From Bradyrhizobium icense (GTDB taxonomy: Bacteria; Pseudomonadota; Alphaproteobacteria; Rhizobiales; Xanthobacteraceae), in NCBI RefSeq assembly GCF_001693385.1, contig NZ_CP016428.1, forward strand, positions 4,960,001 through 5,024,000: a stretch of DNA of 64,000 nt. The letters are read 5' to 3'. The notes beneath the pieces were generated by a model, which saw only the letters and a program-made list of their open reading frames with translations, was not told where the DNA came from and did not search any database. Positions within the stretch are counted from its first letter, which is position 1, and every line of letters starts with the position of its first letter. Of this stretch, positions 53,471 to 62,025 are shown one piece after another. A program made the position numbers and the translations under genes.

Positions 53471-54115
53471 GGAGGGACGACGAAACAGGCTATGTTGGCC
53501 TCGCCCTCACCACCGAAAACAAGGACCCTAAGGGGCTGAAGAGATTCGGCGACTTCGTCAATTGCGAGGCGGTAGCAATCGGTCTCGGCGGCGCTCTCGT
53601 TCCCAATAAGGCGGAGTCGGTGCGGCCGCTTGCGCTTTAAGCAGCCGGCCCTTCTTCGCCGTATTTGCACGTCGCCAGGATGGGCAGGACGGCAGATCTT
53701 CAGTGCGGACCAATGGACTTTAGCAGTTCGCACTGATCAGTGAAGTTAGCCCAACGTTCGACTTTACATCAGCAACTCCGATTAGTTTGAGACCCGCTCC
53801 TGAAAGCCGATCCCGAAGAGGGCACGAATACGATGCATCAAGTTGTACACGCGGGCGGCGACTACGGCGGCGAACTGACCGACGCCAGCTGTGCAAGCGG
53901 GCCGACCGCCGCGCGAGACTTCGATCCGTGCCCTTTTTCGCAGAAGCCGCGATGATGACGCGCAGAACAACCTGAGAGCTCCGCTCCAAAAATCGACTCC
54001 CGCTCAATGGCTTCTTCATGCACGACCCCCACGGACCAAGCGATAGGGGCCGACACCTTGTGCGGCTCGAGCCAGTCCCTGCCGCACGCGCATCAAAAAC
54101 CCTTTCGATGAGCAC

Positions 54116-54313
54116 CTAAGCTCGCGGAAGCGATACCTCTTCTCGAGTCATCGTCTGCGCATCGTAAATTCTGACCTGAAGCATTGGAAAGCGCTTCTTC
54201 AGATCTTCTGCCCCTGTCTTTGCTCCGACTTTGGTCATAAATTCGGCTTTCAATCGACCATCCACTTCAAGCGCGTACCCTGACGTGGGCAGTTCGCGGG
54301 CGGCAGCAACCAT
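54116..54313 (-). CDS. Hypothetical protein, 65 residues
   Basis: From ATG 54313 (GGAG upstream) a small soluble protein: VAAARELPTSGYALEVDGRLKAEFMTKVGAKTGAEDLKKRFPMLQVRIYDAQTMTREEV. Composition and codon use look genuine; similar small proteins are common on rhizobial symbiosis islands. The function is unknown. Confidence 0.55.
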   Translation of the reverse strand: MVAAARELPTSGYALEVDGRLKAEFMTKVGAKTGAEDLKKRFPMLQVRIYDAQTMTREEVSLPRA

Positions 54314-54601
54314 TTCGTTTCTCCGTCGCACTGGGATTGTTGGAGGATAATAGCCTAGCGTGAGTCGCTCAAATCGCGCCAGCGGCAGAATGAGTCTGTG
54401 TGTGAATCGTCGCGAAGCTGTAGTTTATGAGCAAATTGGCCTTCCGACCTTCGATACTTCGGGGAATTCCCTGATCTCTTTGCTGAGATAAGAACGAATG
54501 GATGCCGCCCCTTCCAGCGTGATCGCGGCACACACCGCGGATATCGAAGATGGCCGCCGACGATGGGAAAGCGCTTGAAGCCAGCGATGGAGCGATCGGG
54601 C

Positions 54602-54922
54602 TCACACTAGAAGCGCCAAGGTCACGAAGCTTGCCGCGACGAACATGAGTAATAGCTCACGAAGCCGAATTTGCGGTGGGACCTGCACGGCGATCTCGCC
54701 GAAGTCGCCGCGCTGGTCCCGCCGGATCAGCAGCGCCCGGCCATGGTGGTAGCCGACTAATTCAAGCGGACTTTCAGTTACCGATGCACGGCAGACAAAG
54801 TTCCTATAGATCGCGCCATCCGTGAATCTGAGCTGAACCCCAGTTGTACTTTTGAGGTCATTCTTCGCATTTCGAGACGCGAACCATTCATTTCCGGAAG
54901 GCGATATGGACGCACGCAGCAA
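54602..54922 (-). CDS. Hypothetical tail-anchored protein
   Basis: 106 residues from a TTG start, mostly beta-strand-like (VQLRFTDGAIYRNFVCRASVTESPLELVGYHHGRALLIRRDQRG), ending in a hydrophobic segment (LRELLLMFVAASFVTLALLV) that would anchor it in the membrane. The start is uncertain. No family is recognised. Confidence 0.4.
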   Translation of the reverse strand: MLRASISPSGNEWFASRNAKNDLKSTTGVQLRFTDGAIYRNFVCRASVTESPLELVGYHHGRALLIRRDQRGDFGEIAVQVPPQIRLRELLLMFVAASFVTLALLV

Positions 54923-55050
54923 CGACGATCGGCATCAACATGGATAGGAGAGAAATTGAGGATCTGCTCGGTTTTGGCTTCCACAGAACGGACATAACCA
55001 AACACCATTGGCTGGAGGCTCACCACCACCGCGACTTTGGCCCTGCCCGC

Positions 55051-56877
55051 CTATTCTACGGTCACCGATTTCGCGAGATTACGTGGCTGATCGACGTCCG
55101 CTCCCATTACGACAGCGGTATAGTAGGCCAAAAGCTGCACCGGAATGGCATAGACCATGGGTGTAAAGGTTGCAGCCATGTCTGGCAGCACAATGGTCAC
55201 GAGCGAATCCACCGTCGCTTCCGAAGCCCCTGTCGCATCGGTCATCAGGATGATGTTGCCACCACGAGCGGCGACTTCCTGCATGTTTGAGACGGTTTTT
55301 TCGAAAACTCGGTCATAAGGAGCGATCACCACCACCGGCATGCTCTCGTCGATCAGCGCAATCGGGCCGTGTTTGAGCTCGCCGGCGGCATAGCCCTCGG
55401 CGTGAATATAGGAGACTTCCTTCAGCTTCAGCGCGCCCTCCAACGCCAAGGGGAACGATGTGCCGCGGCCGAGATAGAGCACAGCGCTCGATTTGGCGAT
55501 GTCGCGCGCGAGCTTCTCGATCTGCGGTTCGATCGCGAACGCCGCAGCGATCAGCCGCGGAACTTCGATCAGCTCTTCCACGAGCTTCAATTCATCGATG
55601 TCGGACAATTCTCCGCGCCCTTTGCCTGCGGCGACCGCAAGGGCGGCCATCACCATCAGCTGACAAGTGAAAGCTTTGGTCGAGGCGACGCCGATTTCCG
55701 GGCCCGCCATTGTCGGCAGCACGGTTTCGCTCTCGCGCGCAATCGTCGACGTCGGTACGTTGACCACGGAAACCGTGTGCAGCCCCTGCGCCTTGGCGTA
55801 GCGCAACGCGGCCAGCGTGTCGGCGGTCTCGCCGGACTGCGAGATGACGATCGCGAGATCCCCCTTGCGCAAGGGCGCTTCGCGGTAGCGGAGTTCGGAG
55901 GCGACATCGATCTCGACCGGCATACGGGCCAGCCGCTCGAACCAATACTTGGCGACGTGACCGGCATAGCTTGCGGTACCGCAAGCCGTGATCGAGATGC
56001 GCCTAATGTCATTGAAGTCGAATGGCAGTTCGAACGGCAGCGCGATGCGTTTGGCGGCCATATCGACATAACGCGCCAGCGTCTGTCCGACCACTTCCGG
56101 CTGTTCGTGAATTTCCTTGGCCATGAAGTGGCGATAATTCGCCTTGTCTACCAGGAGCGATGACGCGCCGGATTTCAGCGTTTCCCGGTGGACGATGGCG
56201 CCGTTCGAATCATAGATGACGCCGATCGTGCGGGTAAGCACGGCCCAGTCGCCGTCTTCAAGATAGGTGATTGTATCGGTGAAGGGCGCGAGCGCGATAG
56301 CATCCGATCCTAAATACATTTCGCCGTCGCCGTGCCCGATCGCGAGCGGCGACCCCCTGCGCGCGCCGATCATGAGATCGTTATGACCTTTGAACAGGAA
56401 TGCCAGCGCGAACGCGCCGCGCAGCCGCGGCAGCAACGCTTTCACTGCGTCCTGCGGCGAGTAGCCATTCTTTAGATAGGATTCGACGAGATGCGCCACC
56501 ACCTCGGTATCGGTCTCGGAGGCGAAGTTAGCGCCATTCTGCTCTAGCTCAACGCGCAGCTCGCGGAAATTCTCGATGATCCCGTTATGGACGACGGCGA
56601 CATTGTTCGTCACATGCGGATGGGCATTGCGCTCGGTCGGCTTGCCATGGGTGGCCCAGCGCGTATGACCGATACCAATATGACCCGACAGCAGGTCACC
56701 GCGTAGCCGCGCCTCGAGATTTTTCAGCTTGCCCTCGGCACGCCGGCGTTCGAGATGGTCGCCTTCAAGCGTCGCGACGCCTGCGGAGTCGTAGCCGCGA
56801 TATTCCAGTCGTTTGAGTGACTCGACCAGCTGCCCCGCGACCGGACCACGCCCCAAGATGCCGACAATACCGCACAT
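55051..56877 (-). CDS. nodM: Glucosamine-6-phosphate synthase (GlmS/NodM)
   Basis: 608 residues. It makes glucosamine-6-phosphate from fructose-6-phosphate and glutamine, the precursor of peptidoglycan and of the Nod-factor chitin backbone. The nucleophile is Cys at position 2 (MCGIVGILG), so ATG 56877 must be the start. The glutaminase (HTRWATHGKPTERNAHPH, HNGIIENF) and two SIS domains (ISITACGTASYAGHVAKYWFE, VVISQSGETADTLAALRYAK, YLGRGTSFPLALEGALKLKEVSYIHAE, KSVTVE end) are complete. The housekeeping copy in Bradyrhizobium lies near glmU; here only symbiosis-type genes surround it, so nodM is likely, but glmS cannot be excluded from sequence. Confidence 0.88.
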   Translation of the reverse strand: MCGIVGILGRGPVAGQLVESLKRLEYRGYDSAGVATLEGDHLERRRAEGKLKNLEARLRGDLLSGHIGIGHTRWATHGKPTERNAHPHVTNNVAVVHNGIIENFRELRVELEQNGANFASETDTEVVAHLVESYLKNGYSPQDAVKALLPRLRGAFALAFLFKGHNDLMIGARRGSPLAIGHGDGEMYLGSDAIALAPFTDTITYLEDGDWAVLTRTIGVIYDSNGAIVHRETLKSGASSLLVDKANYRHFMAKEIHEQPEVVGQTLARYVDMAAKRIALPFELPFDFNDIRRISITACGTASYAGHVAKYWFERLARMPVEIDVASELRYREAPLRKGDLAIVISQSGETADTLAALRYAKAQGLHTVSVVNVPTSTIARESETVLPTMAGPEIGVASTKAFTCQLMVMAALAVAAGKGRGELSDIDELKLVEELIEVPRLIAAAFAIEPQIEKLARDIAKSSAVLYLGRGTSFPLALEGALKLKEVSYIHAEGYAAGELKHGPIALIDESMPVVVIAPYDRVFEKTVSNMQEVAARGGNIILMTDATGASEATVDSLVTIVLPDMAATFTPMVYAIPVQLLAYYTAVVMGADVDQPRNLAKSVTVE

Positions 56878-57049
56878 GCTGATCAATGCCCTCCAGCTTC
56901 AAGGAAATCATCTTCAAAATCGCAGAAACTTAACCAAATTCACTCGTCTGAACGTACTCAATACTCATTGCGGATGGCGACATCGTTGGCGGTTCAACTC
57001 TGGAATTCGCTGTCAGAGCAATTAGTCTCGCCGCGTGCACACGCGCGAG

Positions 57050-57388
57050 CTAGGTCTTGGAAGTTTCAACCATCATCTGTTCGCGCAACCCCAGCGCGGC
57101 TTTGGCGACCACGATCGAATACCAGTAGGAAGCGGTAGCCAGCGCAGCAAACGAGCTGAGAGTTTCGAGGTGAGCCAAGTACTCAGGCGCGAGTCCATGG
57201 TCCCGGGCGACAGCGAGCCATGGCGCAACAGACTCTTCGTCCGGTAGCGAAGATAGCAATCGTAGTCGCAATAGGGCTGCTGGGTGGAGATATTTCGCTG
57301 GTAGCCTGACCCCAGGGATCGACGACACTCGATGCAGATCGACGGACCGCATGACGTCCTGCGATAGAACTTCATAATCGTCGGTCAC
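57050..57388 (-). CDS. Hypothetical protein, 112 residues
   Basis: A mostly helical protein (PAALLRLRLLSSLPDEESVAPWLAVARDHGLAPEYLAHLETLSSFAALATASYWYSIVVAKAALGLREQ). The amphipathic repeats would fit a small protein-binding fold. It lies 170 bp upstream of nodM on the same strand, so co-transcription is possible. No family is recognised. Confidence 0.45.
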   Translation of the reverse strand: MTDDYEVLSQDVMRSVDLHRVSSIPGVRLPAKYLHPAALLRLRLLSSLPDEESVAPWLAVARDHGLAPEYLAHLETLSSFAALATASYWYSIVVAKAALGLREQMMVETSKT

Positions 57389-57602
57389 CTCGTCTTATTT
57401 CCTTGCGCCGAGAGCCATTCAGGACGCTCCGGCCCGATTCTCGACGAGACTAAAACTATTGCGATTGATGGCTCAATTGAACGTAGGTAAGCCTTCGATA
57501 TTGAAAGGGTTTTGAGAGCTATACGAAGGTTTGTAATCCGCCTCTCCTCCGTCAGTGCTGATGTCAGCGGTCCACCTTGCGCGGCCGGCTTGCGCGATCC
57601 CA

Positions 57603-58028
57603 TTAGCGGAAACAGTTTGTCATGAACAGCCTCGCGCATTTTGCCGTGCCACCTAGGCCGCGGGATCTGTTACGGAGTTGAACGCACGGCTGCTCCTGGG
57701 CGCGCCTAGTACCTCGACAGAGGTTTTGACTGATTGGTTTGGCATCCAAGACGGGTAGCTGCTGAGGAGGGACCGGCACTTCGATGCTGCGCGGCGAGCC
57801 GGGTTGGCGCCTGATGAGGCCCGCATGTTCGAGGGTCAGCACCACCTCGAAGTGCCGTTGCATTGATTTAATCGATACCTGCCCGGAGCGCCCGCCGAGC
57901 AATTGACGTGAGCGTTCTGCGAGAAAAAGCCATGCGACGCTGCCCTCGACAGTACACTCGGATTCGTTTTGGTGATCGAGTTGACCGAGATCAATGACGG
58001 CCGGGCTGGGCTTGTAATTGAGCCGCAA
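57603..58028 (-). CDS. Possible winged-helix (LexA-like) fragment
   Basis: The central part SVAWLFLAERSRQLLGG, SIKSMQRHFEVVLTLEHAGLIRRQPGSPRSIEVPVPPQQLP has the HTH-wing layout of LexA N-termini (LExxGxIRRxPGxxRSIEV). The ends of the frame are unconvincing and the start is a TTG without a clear ribosome site. It may be a truncated regulator. Confidence 0.25.
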   Translation of the reverse strand: MRLNYKPSPAVIDLGQLDHQNESECTVEGSVAWLFLAERSRQLLGGRSGQVSIKSMQRHFEVVLTLEHAGLIRRQPGSPRSIEVPVPPQQLPVLDAKPISQNLCRGTRRAQEQPCVQLRNRSRGLGGTAKCARLFMTNCFR

Positions 58029-58189
58029 AGGCGATGCTTCAGGCTAGTCTGAAGGGGTGCGGCCTGGAATTGCATCCCACCAAAACAAGGAGGCGACAAC
58101 ATCTGTGTGTAGCAAATATGCTTTGCGAGCGTTCGGGAAGAAATGCCTCTGCCAGACCGCTCGTACCATTCGTGATTCGGAGGAGTCGG

Positions 58190-59005
58190 ATGATCACGCC
58201 GGTTCGACGGAATTGGTGTCCCAAAGAATTGTTCAAAGCTCTGACGCCGGTGATGTTCACCGCCGAGCCATCCGTTCTGCGCGCACGTTGGAACAAGCTG
58301 TGGCCAGAATTGTATACCGAATATGACGCGAGGCATCTGAAAAAGGAGTTGGCCATCCGCAACTTGATCGCTACCGAGGAAGCTGCGGCATTCTTTGATG
58401 CTTGGGCCGCGGACGAGGAGCGTCACGCCGAGGGCTTTATCCAGATTATGGAGCTCGTCGCTGATGGATCCGAAAAGGATCTTCGGGAGAGATTGGACGC
58501 TCGATCACACAATTTTAGTGCAATCAATGAATACCTGAAAGACGAATTCTCTGTGATGGTTATGATCGCCTTTGATGAAATGTGCACCTGCCACGCCTAC
58601 GCTGCGGATAAGGCTTTTTATGCCGGACTTGGGAGCGATAGATTCGTTCGTTGGCTAAGGGAAGTGACTGCCGACGAGGCAGTTCACTCGATGAACGCGA
58701 TTAACGTTATCCGCGCCCGGTACTCCGATCGCATCCGCGAAGTCGGCACAATCCTCGACGGCCTAACCGGCGGTGTCGCCGATGAGTCGGACTATGGCGG
58801 CACCTTCGTTCTCGATTACTTCGGCGAGAAGTACACGAAGGAGATGCTAGCTAACTGTCGCGCCACGATCATGAGAAATGTTGCCAAGCCGCTCACGACC
58901 GCAGAGCGAGATGGACGGAAACGGTCGGCCAAGTTGACCTCAACGCCGTCACACCGGCTGCGGAGTGATTCCGGCGCCCAGCCTGCTCCTTCGGCTCGTA
59001 CATGA
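58190..59005 (+). CDS. Ferritin-like diiron protein
   Basis: 271 residues from ATG 58190 with a GGAGGAGTCGG ribosome site. Iron-ligand motifs in a four-helix arrangement: EEAAAFFDAWAADEERHAEGF (Glu, then ExxH), FDEMCTCHAYAAD (ExxxxH) and VTADEAVHSMNAI (ExxH). The pattern suits the acyl-ACP-desaturase / AurF-like ferritin superfamily rather than a storage ferritin. It could be an oxidase, desaturase or oxygenase. It stands alone between a probable pseudogene and a membrane protein. The C-terminal 35 residues are variable. Confidence 0.75.
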   Translation: MITPVRRNWCPKELFKALTPVMFTAEPSVLRARWNKLWPELYTEYDARHLKKELAIRNLIATEEAAAFFDAWAADEERHAEGFIQIMELVADGSEKDLRERLDARSHNFSAINEYLKDEFSVMVMIAFDEMCTCHAYAADKAFYAGLGSDRFVRWLREVTADEAVHSMNAINVIRARYSDRIREVGTILDGLTGGVADESDYGGTFVLDYFGEKYTKEMLANCRATIMRNVAKPLTTAERDGRKRSAKLTSTPSHRLRSDSGAQPAPSART

Positions 59006-59300
59006 GCGGCTGCCGCGCAGCGGAACAACGAACGTCAAATGACCGCGGTCGCTTCAGGAATCGATGGGTGATCGTTGTGCTGTTTCAGCCTTCCACCTCG
59101 CTGAGTTCTCTAGACCCAAAATTCCGCCAGACCTTGGATCAGCGACCGTTGGCCTCAAGGTCGTGTGGTCCTGTAGTCCAGCATTTTTTGTTCGGTTGGC
59201 GTCGAATAAAATCGTCGAAAAATCAATAATTTAAGAAACTTCGCTGAGTGGGCCCAGAGCAGAGGTCCGAAGTCAGGGCCCCCAATAGGCCCTAGACCAT

Positions 59301-60467
59301 TCATCCTTTCATGGATGCTGACATTGCAGCGATCGATGACACAAACGCCTCGGCTACATCTACGCGCGAGCATTGAATGCGCTCGTTCAATCCACCGGCT
59401 GAGCGGAGATCGATCTCGCCATAGAGACACATGGGCAACTGCCTGTTGTTCTTAAACCGCCGGTCTGGACCTCCCTTGCGGTTCACGTAACGCCAGGTCT
59501 GGTCCACGACAGTTGCGTCCATGGGCAGCGCTTCCTCCTCAATAAAACGAGTATGTCGGAAAGTGACTTCAACATCGCTGTAGCTAAATCCAGCGACAGC
59601 ATTACCAGCGGTAACCAGAATGACGTCGGGCGTCAAATATATCGTTTCTTTCCCGGCTGGGAGCTTGAGAAAGTTCATGTTGGTGGTGACCAGCGGCGGA
59701 TTACCGGTGGCCAAGTGGATTTGCTTTCGTTCTATTAACTTCGATGCGCCCGCGTTTCGCTTCCAGTCGGCTTCCCGTTTTTCTAATGGAATATTCCAAA
59801 TGCGACCGCAACGCGCCATCTCACTAAACGCGCGGGTCAAAGCCTCAAACCGCTCGGATTGATCCGCAGATAGCTCGTAGTCGAGCAACAAAGTGTTTGA
59901 CTGGCGTCCGTGAAGGACGAGCGATCCAAGAACGAGTACCGATCCAGCAGCCATGGTGAATGCGGCTATTGGTGGAATGGCCGCTCCCGAACCGCCGATC
60001 ATGATGGCAGCGACGACAAACAGCGCCGAGACGATGGCAATCAGTACCTTGTACGTTCGCCATCGCGACTCGCAGGCTGCCAATGTCTGCGCAATCTCAA
60101 TTGTCGAATTTGCAACCAATTGATCGATAGGTGCGCTATCGATGACCGTGGTGCCGGGATCATCGAAGGGCGTTGGCTGTCGCGTAGCTGTATTGTTGAT
60201 ATCCGGTAGTGGAGGAGGCGATCCGCCTGTGGAGTAAGGCTGATAGGCACGCGCGAGCTGGTTAGACGATTGGCGCAAAGACGGTGGCCAGACCTGCTGC
60301 ACCTCGACAATCTCGTCGCGGATCGGCAGGCACTCCAACGGCGATTGCGGGCTGATCCAAGCCTGGGCTGATGAGGCTGGCTGGAACGGCTCTCGCCGAC
60401 ACCAGGCTGCGGGGGTCGCAGGCGATGCCCCGCGCTGCCTAGCCTCCACACACCGACGATTATGCAA
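59301..60467 (-). CDS. Membrane hypothetical protein
   Basis: 388 residues with a Pro/Gln-rich N-terminus (SPPPLPDINNTATRQPTPFDDP), two membrane helices around residues 138-185 (YKVLIAIVSALFVVAAIMIGG; AAFTMAAGSVLVLGSLVL), and a soluble C-terminal domain (FLKLPAGKETIYLTPDVILVTAGNAVAGFSYSDVEVTFRHTRFIEEE, VNRKGGPDRRFKNNRQLPMCLYGEIDL). I recognise no named family. The first ~60 residues may be non-coding; the start is unclear. The 295 bp before its stop (59006-59300) show nothing supported. Confidence 0.55.
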   Translation of the reverse strand: MHNRRCVEARQRGASPATPAAWCRREPFQPASSAQAWISPQSPLECLPIRDEIVEVQQVWPPSLRQSSNQLARAYQPYSTGGSPPPLPDINNTATRQPTPFDDPGTTVIDSAPIDQLVANSTIEIAQTLAACESRWRTYKVLIAIVSALFVVAAIMIGGSGAAIPPIAAFTMAAGSVLVLGSLVLHGRQSNTLLLDYELSADQSERFEALTRAFSEMARCGRIWNIPLEKREADWKRNAGASKLIERKQIHLATGNPPLVTTNMNFLKLPAGKETIYLTPDVILVTAGNAVAGFSYSDVEVTFRHTRFIEEEALPMDATVVDQTWRYVNRKGGPDRRFKNNRQLPMCLYGEIDLRSAGGLNERIQCSRVDVAEAFVSSIAAMSASMKG

Positions 60468-60603
60468 CTAAGTAGACGCAGCTCGGGCGACTCGGCGCCG
60501 GGGTATTTAGGGCCAAATGGAGGCGCTGTCCCTACCGCCCGCGCTGCTAGCTCAGTATAATACCTGATCGTTGATTCCACCATCGTCCGAGCCCCCATCA
60601 GCA

Positions 60604-61050
60604 CGCTGCCGGGGCTAAAAAAGGGGGCCTGAAGATCGAGCCATCGGCCGTTCTCGCGATGGCCTGAGCACCAAGATCCACATGGCCGTTCGAGGCTTGG
60701 GATGCCCCGTGCGGTTCACACGGGCTGCGGGTCAGAAGGGTGATGCACCGCAAGCCGCAGCCTTGATAGAGGGATTGTCCGCCGAAGTCGTCATGGCTGA
60801 CACGGCCTATGACGCGGACCACTTACGCCAAACCATCGCGCCAAGGGAGCGCTGGCTATCATTCCCAACAACCCGTCAAGGGCGCTCAAATATCCACTCG
60901 ACAACCATCTTTACGCTCAGCCACATCTTGTGGAATGCTGCTTCAGCAAGCTCAAGCAGTTCGGGCGCGTAGCAACCCGCTTCGAAAAAACCGCCGGAAA
61001 CTATTGCGCCGTCGTCACTCTCGCAGCCATCATGCTATGGATGCGATAAG
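60604..61050 (+). pseudogene. IS5-family transposase remnant
   Basis: A broken C-terminal half: AGAKKG, then IGRSRDGLSTKIHMAVRGLG, CPVRFTRAAGQKGDAPQAAALIEGL, VVMADTAYDADHLRQTIAPR, followed by frame changes and the final AGNYCAVVTLAAIMLWMR. The catalytic Asp in MADTAYDA remains but the N-terminal half is gone. Confidence 0.75.
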
Positions 61051-61258
61051 TGTCCACACGACCTACCGGCTGCCGCAGTTGACCGTGCTCTACGCCTACA
61101 CGCGTGGCTCGTGCTGTCCCTACCCGAAGATCGAATTGGGATCCAGGCTTCCGGATGGCGGGCTGATATGGGGCTGATCGACCGGGATCTGCTGACTGTA
61201 GACGAGCAGGCGATCAAAAAGAGACCCCGGGTTGTGTGAACGATCTTTCGTCGGTTGC

Positions 61259-61468
61259 TTAGAGGCCCAGAGTGAATGCCGCCCAGTTGCCGGCGCGCCG
61301 CTCGACAAGCGCCCTCGCCGCCCGCTCCGCTGCGTGCGCGGAGCGAAAATGACCGCCATCAAGGATGTCAAAAGTGCGCTCCGACGAGAAAAAGCGAAAA
61401 CCGCGCTCTTCGCGGACGACGATGCCCACGGTTCGATTGGATACTTCGATGGCGTAGGCTTGGGACAT
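61259..61468 (-). CDS. Hypothetical protein, 69 residues
   Basis: SQAYAIEVSNRTVGIVVREERGFRFFSSERTFDILDGGHFRSAHAAERAARALVERR: a small soluble protein of a type widespread in Bradyrhizobium, with the FSSERxFDxLDG and AAERAARAL segments. The function is unknown. Beyond it, 61469-62025 shows no gene I can support. Confidence 0.6.
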   Translation of the reverse strand: MSQAYAIEVSNRTVGIVVREERGFRFFSSERTFDILDGGHFRSAHAAERAARALVERRAGNWAAFTLGL

Positions 61469-62025
61469 GAGTGCTCAATCGCCGGACTTCGGCGCTCCTG
61501 TCTGATTGTCGACTGTTTCGATTTGTCAGTACGATCAACAACAGACGCCGGTCACCGCCGGGGAGTAGCGATGGGGCATGCGGCTTCGCATGTCGCGCAT
61601 CAAACTTCGGTCATTCGTTCTCATTGCGGTGCCCCTGAGAAGCACAACGGCTGATAGCGGAATATCTGGCGGATCGGGCGTGCCCGTCAATGAAATGGGC
61701 AACCAAAGTTGGAGCATTTGAGCGATGCCGCGTTCGCCGCAGATTGTAAAAGAGAAAATCATTGCGCAGCAATCAGGCGATCTAACCGGCAGAAACGCGG
61801 TCGCTCCCGCGATCAGCACAAACTTTGAGGCTCGACACCGACGACGATCCACGCCCGATGGCCGTTGCCGCCTAGTACGAATCAAGCGGGATCTGGAGCC
61901 CTGTATCGACCAGGTGTACGAAGCGTTGTGGTTGGTCCTGACGGCAAGCGCTTGCCGATTGGACTCTCGTTCTTTTCTTTCATCGGCTCAAGAAGTTCGG
62001 GCAAGGACGGCAAATTCGGCAAATG

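Noticed and set aside
56878..57060. nod box upstream of nodM
   Set aside because: I searched by eye for the conserved ATC-N9-GAT and AATCGAT-like blocks and saw no convincing match.
57630..57660. Second sigma-54 promoter (TGGCACGGC on the minus strand)
   Set aside because: The -24 half is good but the GC of the -12 element is one base out of register and no gene follows in suitable position.
61535..61885. 116-codon minus-strand frame
   Set aside because: Composition is that of random high-GC sequence and no start context is convincing.
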